Source: Cepaea nemoralis
Taxonomy: Eukaryota > Mollusca > Gastropoda > Stylommatophora > Helicidae
DNA length: 64,000 nucleotides
Direction: 5' to 3'
Assembly (NCBI GenBank): GCA_014155875.1
Contig: JACEFZ010017866.1
Span: forward strand, 124,001 to 188,000
Below are positions 10,394 to 20,779 of this stretch, one piece after another; the first letter of the stretch is position 1, and the number at the start of each line of letters is the position of its first letter. The translations under genes and the position numbers were made by a program. The notes beneath the pieces were generated by a model. That model made no database searches, had not been told where the DNA came from, and saw only the letters and a list, made by a program, of their open reading frames with translations.

Positions 10394-10763
10394 CTCTCTA
10401 TCTTCCTCCCTCTCTGTGTCTCCCTCTCTGGGAGAGTATGTATGTATGTAAAAGTAAACTTTTGTTAGTGAGTTTGTGATTTTGAGTTAGTATATGTGTA
10501 TGCAAGGTAGTGTGTATTTGTGTGTTAGTGAGTGAGTGCATAACTGTGAAAGTTTGTGTAAATGATGTAAGTATTATGTGGTTATATATGTATATATTTA
10601 TGCATGTGCGTGTGTATGTGTGTCTGGCTGCCTGCCTGTCTCATAACATGGCAACATACGTTGTTTATGTTTACAACTTTATTCGACAATGTTTTAGCTA
10701 TGTGAATCAACATACACAATTGATCTAGAAATGATGAATAGAGAGGGACGAATGGAAGAAGGG

Positions 10764-10809
10764 CCCAATGTGTGACACTGAAAATAAAGTTCGTTCGTTC
10801 TCTCTATTG

Positions 10810-10894
<85 letters not shown>
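10764..10894 (+). repeat. Microsatellite-flanking cassette plus (CT)n
   Basis: The cassette 'tgtgtgacactgaaaataaa' followed by 'gttcgttcgttc' (10768-10801) leads directly into a CT run of about 85 bases. The same cassette, in either orientation, abuts microsatellites at about 13944, 49112 and 53800, with a partial version near 19860. Confidence 0.8.
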
Positions 10895-10895
<1 letters not shown>

Positions 10896-12025
10896 ATGTC
10901 ACGAAAGTCTGTGAATATGTTATTGAATCGAACTGTATATGCCATATGTATGTGTGTGTGTGTCTGTGTCTGTGTGCATGTGTGTGTGTGTAACTGTATC
11001 GAATTGCACGTCATTTCATATGTGTGTGTGTGTGTGTATTACTGCGTCGAATTGTATATAATGTCATATGTGTGTGATGGTCTCTTGTGTGTGTGTGACT
11101 GTATCGAGTTGTATTAGTTTCCCATTGCTTACTGCAAGAGAAGTCGAAGTTTATGTCCCACTGATCGGTGTATGGATTGAATCCACAGTCAGCGCACGGG
11201 ACATTTATTAGCGTGCGCTCTGATCCTTTCAGCAACGCTGACCTGTATATACACGAAGAAATACCACACGCGGACGCTGAAAAAAAAAAACAATAACAAC
11301 AGATGAGCGATTTATTGAATTGCACTAGAATCATTGACTTCATTGTAATCCTGCCTGCTGATCCTTTGAAAGACGTGGCCAGCCCACAACAAGGAGACAT
11401 ATAAATTTTAAATTTATATGTCCATGTAGTCGTGTCGGATTATGTTTGTTTATTCTGTGCTGACGAAGCTTTGCCGCAACTCCCATTTGTTTACTCGTAA
11501 TTGTGTTCTAGTAGAGCTCACGGTCTACTGCTCGTGTTCTGGTGATTTATTCATGGACATGCAGAGTTTCTTATAAATATAGACGAAGGTGCACGGTGAG
11601 TGTGTGAGCACGTGTGATCTATGTGACCTGTGTGATTGAAGACGCAGATATCAGTATCGATACAATGAAGGAATACATTGTACGCTATCTCTCTACAAAG
11701 TGAGACGAGGGTCAAATTATGTCTGCGGTGGTGACAGGACACATGTGAGATATATGGATTACATCCATAGACGCCAGTGGCCGAGGTGTCAACATGCAAA
11801 AAGAAATCCCTAACCTGCACAGTTCGCGACGGCAGCACAAACTAGGCGACCATGATTCCTAAGGCTCAAGACACCCACAATCCCCCCCCCCCCCACCACC
11901 CAACCCCTGTAAGCAGTAATGACAATTTGGTTTTCTTTCTTTGCTTCGCATTAAGCCATCTCGTTTAGCAATTCGGCAGTTAGATTCTGCCTGATTTGCT
12001 TTGACCATACACAACTTTCTGAAAC
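10895..12025. other. Degenerate TG array, otherwise unassigned
   Basis: Tandem 'gtgtgtgtaactgtatcgaattg'-like units, degenerate, at about 10945-11115. Then no gene or repeat family recognised to 12025. A poly-C run lies at 11882-11894. Confidence 0.45.
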
Positions 12026-12031
12026 GGATCC

Positions 12032-12118
12032 GCAACATGATGATAGAGATGATGATGATAATGATGATGATGATGATGAGGAGGAGGAGGAGGAGGAGGA
12101 CGAGGAGGATGATGATGC
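12032..12118. repeat. (ATG)n/(AGG)n trinucleotide repeat
   Basis: Runs of gatgatgat and gaggaggag with interruptions. Frames through them are low complexity. Confidence 0.9.
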
Positions 12119-12204
12119 TAATGTTGATGACAGGTACATTCATCAATGGCTCCTATCTTTCGTGTGTTGAACACGTGATACTTCAGCAACGTTTTCATAT
12201 CATA

Positions 12205-13900
12205 TGCGGAGTCTGAACTCGTGGGAGCTGAACCTGTGGAGTGCTGATCTAATGGTGAGCTGAACCCGTGGTGAGCTGAACCCATGGTGAGCTGAACTCA
12301 TTGTGAGCTGAACCCGTGGGAGCTGAACTCATTGTGAGCTGAACCCGTGGTGAGCTGATACAATGGTGAGCTGAACCCGTGGTGAGCTGATCCAATGGTG
12401 AGCTGAACCCGTGGTGAGCTGATCCAATGGTGAGCTGAACCCGTGGTGAGCTGATCCAATGGTGAGCTGAACCTGTGGTGAGCTGAACCTGTGGTGATCT
12501 GAACCTGTGGTGACCTGAACCCATGGTGAGCTGAACCCGTGGTGAGCTGAACCTGTGGTGAGCTGATCCTGTGGTGAGCTGAACCCGTGGTGAGCTGAAC
12601 CTGTGGTGAGCTGAACCCGTGGTCCCGGGAAGGTTAACCCGGTCAACAAATGCTCGCAGAAGTCGGATGTGTCGGCCTAACGGCGCAAGAACGCAGCTCT
12701 GCTGTAAACAGGCACAACGCAGTCACATCCGAAAGAAAAAATAATCCGGATGAACGCAGCAGAAGAAGAAGAAGAAGAACCCGTGGTGAGCTGAACCTGT
12801 GGTGAGCTGAACCTGTGGTGAGCTTAACCTGTGGTGAGCTGAACTTGTGAGTTGAACCCGTGGTGAGCTGAACCTGTGGTGAGCTGAACCCGTGGTGAGC
12901 TGAGCCTGTGGTGAGCTGAACCTGTGGTGAGCTGAACCTATGGAGAGCTGAACTTGTGGTGAGCTGAACCTGTGGTGAGCTGATCCAATGGTGAGCTGAT
13001 CCTGTGGTGAGCTGAACCCGTGGTGAGCTGAATCCGTGGTGAGCTGAACCTGTGGTGAGCTGAACCTGTGGTGAGCTGAACCCGTGGTGAGCTGAACCTG
13101 TGGTGAGCTGAACATGTGGTGAGCTGAACCCATTGTGAGCTGAACCTGTGGTAAGCTGAACCCATTGTGAGCTGAACCCGTGGTGAGCTGAACCTGTGGT
13201 GAGCTGAACCTGTGGTGAGCTGAACCCATTGTGAGCTGAAACTGTGGTGAGCTGATCCTGTGGTGAGCTGAACCTGTGGTGAGCTCAACCCATTGTGAGC
13301 TGAACCCGTGGTGAGCTGAACCTGTGGTGAGCTGATTCATTGGTGAGCTGAACCTGTGGTGAGCTGATCCAATGGTGAGCTGAACCTGTGGTGAGCTGAA
13401 CCCATTGTGAGCTGAACCCATGGTGAGCTGATCCAATGGTGAGCTGAACCTGTGGTGAGCTGAACCTCTGGTGAGCTGAACCCATTGTGAGCTGAACCTG
13501 TGGTGAGCAGAACCTGTGGTGAGCTGAACCTGTGGTGAGCTGAACCCATTGTGAGCTGAACCTGTGGTGAGCTGAACCCATTGTGAGCTGAACCCGTGGT
13601 GAGCTGAACCCGTGGTGAGCTGAACCAATGATGAGTTTAACCTATGGTGAGCTAAGCCAATGAACTGAACCAATGGTGAGCTGAACTCGTCTGAGCTAAA
13701 CCCGTGCTAAGCTGAACCAATGGTCAGCTGAATTTGCGCTGAGCTAAGCCCGTGCTAAGTTGAATCCGTGGTGAGCTGAACCAATGGTGAGCAGAACCAA
13801 TGGTAAGCTGAACCAATGATGAGCTGAACTCGTGCTGAGCTAAACCCGTGCTGAGCTAAAGTCGTTTTTAGCTGAACCCGAGGTGAGCTGGACCCATGGT
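12205..13900. repeat. 16-bp minisatellite, roughly 90 copies, split by an A element
   Basis: The unit is 'gtgagctgaacctgtg' (16 bp), with ccgtg, ccatg and ccaatg variants, and becomes degenerate after about 13610. Three units make 48 bases, so all three frames of one strand translate to the same 16-residue repeat (for example 'SSPQVQLTTGSAHHRF' on the minus strand) and give long open frames such as 12723-13673. This is arithmetic, not a gene. An A element with TSD interrupts it at 12624-12776. Confidence 0.97.
12624..12776 (+). mobile_element. Element A insertion in the 16-bp array
   Basis: Starts 'cccgggaaggttaacccggt' and ends 'ggatgaacgcagcag' plus (AAG)n. Flanked by 'gaacccgtggt' at 12613-12623 and 12777-12787. 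The duplicate could be trivial because the target is itself repetitive, but the junctions match other A insertions. Confidence 0.85.
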
Positions 13901-13941
13901 GAAAATATTCAAAATAATGATTACGAAGAAGGATACATCCT

Positions 13942-13996
13942 AAAGAACGAACAAACTTTATTTTCAAAGGGTCACACATAAATAAAAAAAATAAAA

Positions 13997-14056
<60 letters not shown>
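13942..14056 (-). repeat. Microsatellite-flanking cassette plus (CA)n
   Basis: On the minus strand: (GT)n of about 52 bases, an AT-rich spacer, then 'tgtgtgaccctttgaaaata' running into 'aagtttgttcgttc'. Same cassette as at 10764, attached to a different microsatellite. Confidence 0.85.
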
Positions 14057-14057
<1 letters not shown>

Positions 14058-14089
14058 CATAAATTGGCACAACTACTTGGTTCCCATGT

Positions 14090-14640
14090 GGGAGCAGAAA
14101 TTGTGGTTTGAACCGGTTTACAAAGGCGCTCTTTTGGATACAAAATTTTCGTATAGTTAGGAGATAGGATGTGTGTTGCCAAAGATATGTGAGCAGTCCG
14201 ATATGAATATATAGAGGTGTGTAGACAGGTATGAATATATAGAGGGAGGACGCATAGTTATAAACAGTGTAAACAGTTGGATATGGATATATAGAGGGAT
14301 GATGGCATAGTTGTACAGTAGCATCTACAACAGTATTGATACCTGCTGGATGGAAGCATCCATGGGAGTTTATTAATTGGCTTTCAATTGTGAGCCTAAT
14401 CGGAAAAGCAAGGTTTCAATGCAGTGACACATACATCGTCGATTCCATTATGGTTAGAAGAATTAAAATGGCTGGGGACAGGTTTGTCAGCTTCTTTGTT
14501 AATATCTCTGAGGTGTTCCCTAAAGCGGTCGGGTCGGCAAGGCGTCTACCAGTTTGACCAATATATTTCATGTCACATCGTTTGCAGATGATAACAAATA
14601 TAAGATTGCGGGATGTGCAAGTAAAAGAATCTTTCAAGGA
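14090..14640 (-). pseudogene. Penelope-like GIY-YIG endonuclease relic and 3' region
   Basis: The minus strand from about 14640 reads 'DSFTCTSRNLIFVIICKRCD', then 'MKYIGQTGRRLAD'. That gives the C..C-containing lead-in, the YIG motif and the catalytic-type arginine of GIY-YIG nucleases found at the C-terminus of Penelope-like retroelements. After a frameshift near 14525 the other frame continues with an Arg-Glu-rich helix and then 'PSHFNSSNHNGIDDV', the usual HFN..H block. Stops follow. The 3' flank (about 14200-14370, 'gtatgaatatatagaggg', 'caacagtattgatacctgctggatgg') matches 29155-29255, so a second 3' end of the family lies there. The RT core is absent. Confidence 0.75.
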
Positions 14641-14699
14641 GGTGCCTAGGGGGAATGCAATCGCCGGGGGCATCGGTGTATGTAAGGACTTTCGGACAT

Positions 14700-14815
14700 C
14701 TTTTATAGACTGTGTGAGGCACACCGCTGGGCCCCGGTGCGGGCTTATCTCTCGCTTTCTTCACTACAGCAACGACCTCGCTCCACATCGGAGGCCTGGC
14801 ATTGAACTCCACCGT
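14700..14815 (-). pseudogene. Reverse-transcriptase finger fragment
   Basis: The minus strand encodes 'PPMWSEVVAVVKKARDKPAP' followed by 'GPSGVPHTVYKRCPKVL'. This matches the N-terminal RT segment with the APGP/SPGPDG loop (pattern: EV..A..K....APGP.G....VYK..P). It lies directly upstream of the GIY-YIG relic on the same strand, with about 60 bases between. Only about 40 residues remain, so the family is not certain; it may be a different retroelement from the GIY-YIG part. Confidence 0.6.
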
Positions 14816-14854
14816 TGGTTCTGCCGGGCATTTGAGCCCTTCGATCTCTCCACA

Positions 14855-14980
14855 TTAAAAGATGAAAGAGTACATAGACATATCCTAAAGAAGCAATGAA
14901 GATACTGAGCATGAAGCAATACATAGACACATTAAATTATGAAAGAGCAGGGGGACATATCCTAAAGAAGCAATGAGGGC
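14855..14980. repeat. Two-copy tandem duplication
   Basis: 'gaaagagtacatagacatatcctaaagaagcaatga' and 'gaaagagcagggggacatatcctaaagaagcaatga' are two diverged copies about 64 bp apart. Confidence 0.7.
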
Positions 14981-15064
14981 CTGAGGATGAAGAACCAAAA
15001 TTCTCCAAAGCAGTAACAGAGAATTGGACATTAGGATGTGTGGACAAACGGCAGACATCAAAAT

Positions 15065-15138
15065 TGTCGAAACCTGGATTTGAACCAGGGACCTCTAGAC
15101 TGTTGGGTCTAGTGCTCTACCAGCTGAGCTATTTCGAC
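15065..15138 (-). tRNA. tRNA-like gene or pseudogene on a Phe-type scaffold
   Basis: The minus strand folds as a cloverleaf. Acceptor GTCGAAA pairs with TTTCGAC, the D arm is GCTC..GAGC, and the T arm is CCTGG..CCAGG around TTCAAAT, with a 3' A discriminator. 'aatttt' follows at once as a possible pol III terminator. The anticodon arm is odd: stem CTAGA/TCTAG encloses eight bases, CCCAACAG, instead of seven, with no T33 in the usual place (or a 6-bp stem with a 6-base loop). Total 74 bases. The body resembles animal tRNA-Phe (GAA) but the anticodon is not Phe. More likely a tRNA-derived pseudogene or SINE head than a working tRNA. Confidence 0.55.
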
Positions 15139-15139
15139 T

Positions 15140-15745
15140 TGTATTGGTGCTGGAAGCTGTCCACACTGCTCACGGAAGAGAACACGACACGTAAGTACTT
15201 TGCAATCAAATACAAATAAGAAAGTAGAAAGATACATGAGTAGCCAGATAACGAAGTAGCCAGACAACGAAATTGTCAGACAACGTGGTAAAGCGAAATA
15301 AGAAAGTAAAGAATTACAGTGGAAATAAGGTAATCGGATACAGAAGATAAAAAACAAACCTGAGTGTAGTATAACTAGACATTCGCTTGTCTGGAATCCA
15401 CAAGGCGAGCGAAATAGTGGGAACCCTAAAAACACACGGAGAAAGGAATTAAAGACAGAGATGAATTGTGTGGGGAGAACATGGAGGAGGTATGGATGAT
15501 GACATCAGATGGTGTGAATTGATTGCGCACTATAGGGGATACAGATCAAAAGAAGAATAGAGCACACGTAAAGATAAAGATGTACATGTTATACAACATC
15601 AAAATATAAAGATATAAACTATGGGAACATTGGATTATTCTTCTAGGTCGCTCTCTGGAGAGGAGTGCGTGTCTTCTAGTTATGCATCTCTGTAACTCAG
15701 AACTCAGTATGTCCCATTTAGATATATATTTATACACAGTTCATG
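15140..15745. other. Unassigned sequence
   Basis: Short diverged repeats ('agccagataacgaagtagccagacaacgaaattg') near 15240-15285. No gene recognised. Confidence 0.4.
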
Positions 15746-15746
15746 A

Positions 15747-16160
15747 CAGGTCTTAGTCAAATATGACTGAGTTACCGTATGACAGTAGACGGCACTATTT
15801 GCTTCCTGTTAGCGCCAAATGTTAGGCGGCGCTCACCAACCCCGAAAACATCACACTGTGCTAACGGCTTCGGGCAGAGAATTGGTTGGGTACAATCCTT
15901 ACCCTAGTACGAGGAAATTCAACCTAAAGACTTGGCAGGGCAGATCAGACCATAAACCTTGGTCGGCAATTGACCTAGGTCGGAGCTCCTACAGGCGGAC
16001 AGTTAGAGCATTGCTTTGTTGATCCAGCAGCTTCCATAGCTTCTCTTGTCTAGATGTATTGGTGCTACCTTTCCTCTCGGCAACACATTATCTCTATAAT
16101 TCAGCCCAGGCTTTCTGCTACGGAGAGGTATAACTTTTGCCCTTTTTGAAGGACAATGTA
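15747..16160 (+). repeat. Chimeric element family H, short copy
   Basis: Starts 'caggtcttagtcaaatatga' and runs collinear with the reverse complement of 34890-35329. Shared blocks are 'acagtagacgg', 'gctaacggcttcgggc', 'ggacagttagagcattgctt', 'ttcagcccaggctttctgct'. The long copy then has about 550 bases of RT coding sequence. This copy lacks them and jumps to 'cctttttgaaggacaatgta' and 'caaactatcgtctgtc', which is also near the 3' end of the long copy. So the two copies share both ends and differ by an internal RT segment. Confidence 0.75.
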
Positions 16161-16344
16161 ACAAACTATCGTCTGTCGATAGTGTACAGTCCCCTACCTC
16201 TAAACCGACTGCAGTCCTGGGTAGCGGGCTCTGTGCATCCATTGCTGCGGATTTCTTTTTCCTCCAAATAACGCGGACTGTCTGTTAGTTGTTTGACATT
16301 CTACCCCACTATAGCGGGCCTTCTATATCCGTTATTGAGTATAC

Positions 16345-16890
16345 CACCCAATGAACGTAGGCTCAATGTATAGTTGTTGGGCCCCTCCCTGTTGAGCCGC
16401 CCACATGAACGTGGGCTCAATGTATAGTTGTTGGGCCCCTCCCTGTTGAGCCGCCCACATGAACGTAGGCTCAATGTATAGTTGTTGGGCCCCTCCCTGT
16501 TGAGCCGCCCACATGAACGTGGGCTCAATGTATAGTTGTTGGGCCGCCCACATGAACGTGGGCTCAATGTATAGTTGTTGGGCCGCCCACATGAACGTGG
16601 GCTCAATGTATAGTTGTTGGGCCCCTCCCTGTTGAGCCGCCCACATGAACGTGGACTCAATGTATAGTTGTTGGGCCGCCCACATGAACGTGGGCTCAAT
16701 GTATAGTTGTTGGGCCGCCCACATGAACGTGGGCTCAATGTATAGTTGTTGGGCCGCCCACATGAACGTGGGCTCAATGTATAGTTGTTGGGCCGCCCAC
16801 ATGAACGTGGGCTCAATGTATAGTTGTTGGGCCCCTCCCTGTTGAGCCGCCCACATGAACGTGGGCTCAATGTATAGTTGTTGGGCCGCT
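16345..16890. repeat. 39/54-bp mixed minisatellite, about 12 copies
   Basis: The basic unit is 39 bp ('ccgcccacatgaacgtgggc' plus 'tcaatgtatagttgttggg'). A longer form carries an extra 15 bp, 'cccctccctgttgag'. Both lengths are multiples of three, which keeps frames open on both strands (for example 16301-16909 minus). The unit contains the inverted repeat 'cccacatgaacgtggg'. Confidence 0.95.
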
Positions 16891-16904
16891 CTTGGGTCAG
16901 TTTT

Positions 16905-17690
16905 TGCAAGATCCACGGAGCACCTCCTCATGGCAGAGCCTATTCAGGGTGTATATCTCCAACAGTCCACGGAGCACCTCCTCATGGTAGGGCGTATTTC
17001 TCGAACAGTCCACAGAGCACCTCCTCATGGTAGGGCATATTTCTCCAACAAAGCTGACACTCCAAGTATCGACCCAGCACTTCACAGATGTGAACTTACA
17101 GTACTATCCGGGGCGTATTTCTCCAACAGTCCACGGAGCACCTCCTCATGGTAGGGCCTATCCGGGGTGTATTTCTCCAACAATCCACGGAGCACCTCCT
17201 CATGGTAGGGTGTATTTCTCCAACAAAGCTGACACTCCAAGTATCGACCCAGCACTTCACAGATGTGAACTTACAGTACTATCCGGGGCGTATTTCTCCA
17301 ACAGTCCACGGAGCACCTCCTCATGGTAGGGCCTATCCGGGGTGTATTTCTCCAACAATCCACGGAGCACCTCCTCATGGTAGGGCGTATTTCTCCAACA
17401 AAGCTGACACTCCAAGTATCGACCCAGCACTTCACAGATGTGAACTTACAGTACTATCCGGGGCGTATTTCTCCAACAGTCCACGGAGCACCTCCTCATG
17501 GTAGAGCCTATCCGGGGCGTATTTCTCCAACAGTCCACGGAGCACCTCCTCATGGTAGGGCCTATCAGGGGCGTATTTCTCCAACAGTCCACGGAGCACC
17601 TCCTCATGGTAGGGCCTATTTCTCCAACAAAGCTGACACTCCAAGTATCGACCCAGCACTTCACAGACGTGAACTTACAGTACCGCTGTT
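16905..17690. repeat. 175-bp higher-order tandem repeat
   Basis: A short subunit ('gtatttctccaacagtccac' plus 'ggagcacctcctcatggtaggg', about 50 bp) recurs, and pairs or triplets of it alternate with 'aaagctgacactccaagtat' and 'cgacccagcacttcacagat'. The composite period is about 175 bp. Open frames through it are not genes. Confidence 0.92.
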
Positions 17691-18365
17691 GCACACCTCG
17701 CAGGTTTCTGAGCTTGGAGACAGGAAGGCGAACCCTGCATCAACCCGAACGTCAATGCATCAAAAGTCGCTTAAGGCCATGCTGACATCCACACTGTAAT
17801 CTACATACATGTCGCAAGAGCCGACCAAGGAGGGTCGGTGTGAGACTGACCACCTCACCCCGCACAATACGTGAGCCCATCATGGACAAGTCTACACAGG
17901 GCTGGGAGTGTGCTGGTCGAGGGTTTATGCTACACTGGGAACTCAAAGACGGGAAGAACAAGAAGACATTGGACTTGAACCCATTACTGCAAATAATATG
18001 CTGACAGAAAAACAAATACGCTGCCAATCAGACCACCACGTCATTTACAGCTAGTTGGAGTTGAACTGTTGAAAACCTCGTTTTTCTGATAAAGTGCTTG
18101 CGTGTGTTGTCAAGTGTCAGCTCTAATATCAAACTATATCCTCACATAACAGGACCGATCAACACCTAGGATTGTGTTAATCCCAACATACAACACCCAT
18201 CAAGATGGGACAATCATAATCCTGAACGAGTTTAACTGATATATGCAAGATCATTCACTTTAACATCAGCACACCCTGGCAGCCATCAATCTTATCTGTC
18301 TCAGAAACGTAATCCTGATATGATCCCTCGTCTAGTCCTAATAGTACTCGATTTCTCTTTCCGTT
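17690..18365. other. Unassigned sequence
   Basis: No gene, RNA or repeat family recognised. Confidence 0.4.
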
Positions 18366-18369
18366 CTTC

Positions 18370-18635
18370 CTTCTGTCTCAGCTCGTAAGCTATATTGTAG
18401 TCCATTCTTCCTTTTGTCTCGACTCTCACGTTTTAATGCAATCAATTATGTTATCTCAGCTCACAAGTTATATTCCAATCAATTATTTGTCTCAGCTCTC
18501 AAGTTATAATGCAATCAATTATTTTGTCTCAGCTCACAAGTTATATTGCAATCCATTATGTTGTCTCAGCTCGTAAGTTATATTCCAATCCATTCTTTCT
18601 GATGTCTCAACTCGCAAGTTTTATTCCAATCAACA
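18370..18635. repeat. Degenerate tandem repeat, about 40-bp unit, 6-7 copies
   Basis: Unit 'gtctcagctcacaagttata' plus 'ttccaatcaattatt', with substitutions between copies. Confidence 0.85.
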
Positions 18636-19011
18636 GCCTGAGGAAATGAAAGCGTCTGGCTTGGCTTAGCGTTAAGCAGGCAGGCACGAAGAGGGCTGGA
18701 TTTGAGGATAATCGTCTTCATTTTTGGCATGCGGATCTTACTTTGCTCCTCAAGCAGTTTCCTTGTCCGCTACAACCAGTAGTTGTCTCAGAAGCCGGTC
18801 TGATCCAAATAAGAGGCAACAATGCTTATAGCCTCACTGTTTTATCACCTGCCCAATGGAACCAGAAGAGGCTATCATCATGAGCCACGCGATCACACAC
18901 GCTCACCAGAAGTGCTGATCAAGTCTCTGTTCTTGTCCCAGTTGTGCCATTTGAACAATCTATTAAACCATTGCTCTCTTCAATCTACCTATCGTTTATA
19001 TTAGGTCGATT

Positions 19012-19445
19012 GGAGGTCAGCATGGCCGAATGGATAAGGACACTCGCTCTTAAACTTGTTGAATCCGGGGTAAGGGGTTCAATCCCTACATCGGACAGTT
19101 GGACTAAAATGTGTCCTTGACTGCCCAAACTACAAGATATCCAGGCGAACCTTCTGACATAGAGAGACAACAGTGGAAGATAAACTCTATGGACCGCTGA
19201 GTTAACTAAAAAAGACTGTTAGATTCATACAAGAGACAACGTTGCAGTTATAAACATATTTCAAGCGAACGAAAGAAGAAGAAGAAGAAGTGACCTTGAT
19301 TTGGGGACGTACATTATAAGTAACTCAGAAGTCGGCTGATGGCGAGGGACACAGGTTATATGGAAAGCTGATCCACATACATACAAATCACTACGATGCA
19401 CTAGAAGTAGTGGCTTGTATATAGGCTTCGCTTGAGTTCAATGCC
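19012..19445 (+). repeat. SINE family C, split by a (GAA)-tailed insertion
   Basis: Head 'gtcagcatggccgaatggat' with box B 'ggttcaatccctac'; the body resumes at about 19291 ('tgaccttgatttggggacgt') and ends 'cttgagttcaa'. Between them about 180 bases end in 'gaaagaagaagaagaagaag'. The flanking 'tgtccttga' and 'tgaccttga' are probably an 8-of-9 TSD. Confidence 0.7.
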
Positions 19446-19459
19446 AGTCAACTCTTCTT

Positions 19460-20600
19460 CCCCCCCCCCCTTCCACACCCTAAATAAACAAAAAAATAGA
19501 TCTATCTATTTGTCTGCCTACCTGCCCGCTAACAGGTGTAAATATTACAGTCGCGTTGTACGAGGACACAATGTGCCCATTATTCTTTCCTGCGTCAATA
19601 AGGAAAGAAGGCGCGTTCTCAGAAGAAATGTATACAATCTACCTTGTAGATTATCTACAAGGAAAGCTGTAATGGCACATATGACATACTTTTAATTAAT
19701 GAGTAATGTATTCTTGATTACTGCACATTTGTAGTGTGTTTAATGCATATATTGTTGTTTAAGATTAGTCTCGTAAGTGATGTGTGAATGAAATAGTGAC
19801 AGCAGAGAGATAAGAATAGAATGTTATACGGGACGGCATGCCCAATTCTTAACCATTTTAAAATAAATATTGTTGGTTCGTTCATTCGTTCTTTCAGATT
19901 GTCAAATGACACTAAGTTGTAAACTGCACTTCTTCTCAAAGCATGCCGAAACAATCTGTACTGTCTACTAATTACTCGTAGTCAATATTTAGTTATCTGT
20001 TTATTGAAAGACTGCCAAGGCAGTCTCTAGGTCGTACCCATGTGAGTGTTTTCTGATGTCGAAACAAATCTGCAGTAATTTTCAATTTGTTTAATGAAGG
20101 ACTGAATGATTAGCTTTTTCTGTCCGTCCATGGAATTCTTTGCACTCTCGTTAAATCTCAGAAAACCATGACCTTGTACATTTGGTACAAGTACACAAAG
20201 ACACTCAATAACACACAGACCGAAACACATATTTTCATCGTACAGACTGTGGTTTTAGGTTCCTCTTCTAATCTAGAATATTGAAGTAAATAAGATTAGT
20301 TTTAGTCTTTTGTCGTTATTCGCGGTTCCAACTTCACGGCTAAGGGTCACCCTATAATACTTCCTGTGCCAGTGAATATCACAATATACATTCCCCAGTG
20401 CCTCATGTGATAAGTAGAGCAGACAGCAGTCCCAACACACCAACAGCACGCACAAGCATACATACATAAGGCCGATGCCAGAATGCCACCACAAAAGTCC
20501 ACCACGGAAATTACAGTTCATCGTCGATGGAAGCAGCAGTCCCTAGAAAACCAGCAGTTGCACACAATTCAGTATGATATGACTGATTCCCCCCCCCCCC
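19460..20600. other. Unassigned sequence with a partial cassette
   Basis: No gene recognised. About 19858-19898 ('aaaataaatattgttggttcgttcattcgttc') resembles the AATAAA/GTTC cassette but has no long microsatellite beside it. Confidence 0.4.
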
Positions 20601-20604
20601 CCCT

Positions 20605-20770
20605 GCATATCCTTTACAGGACATTGCAGTCAACACTCGCTCGGTAGTTGATTTGGTCGGTAGCACACCAGTTGCTTTCACTTCCCAATAAATGTCTGGT
20701 ACCCACTGGATCGACATAGGGCCCCAGGTGGATGAAAACAATCTGGGCCTCGAAGAGACTTTGACCACAT
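20605..20770 (-). repeat. SINE B 3' scrap and a second repeat scrap
   Basis: 'gcatatcctttacaggacat' followed by 'tgcagtcaaca' is the complement of the family B 3' end, about 35 bp only. The following 'acttcccaataaatgtctgg' plus 'tacccactggatcgac' resembles 22755-22800 and 43415-43440, an unnamed dispersed repeat. Confidence 0.5.
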
Positions 20771-20779
20771 TACTGCAGA

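Noticed and set aside
12723..13673. 316-residue open frame
   Set aside because: Produced by the 16-bp minisatellite; every frame gives the same repeat.
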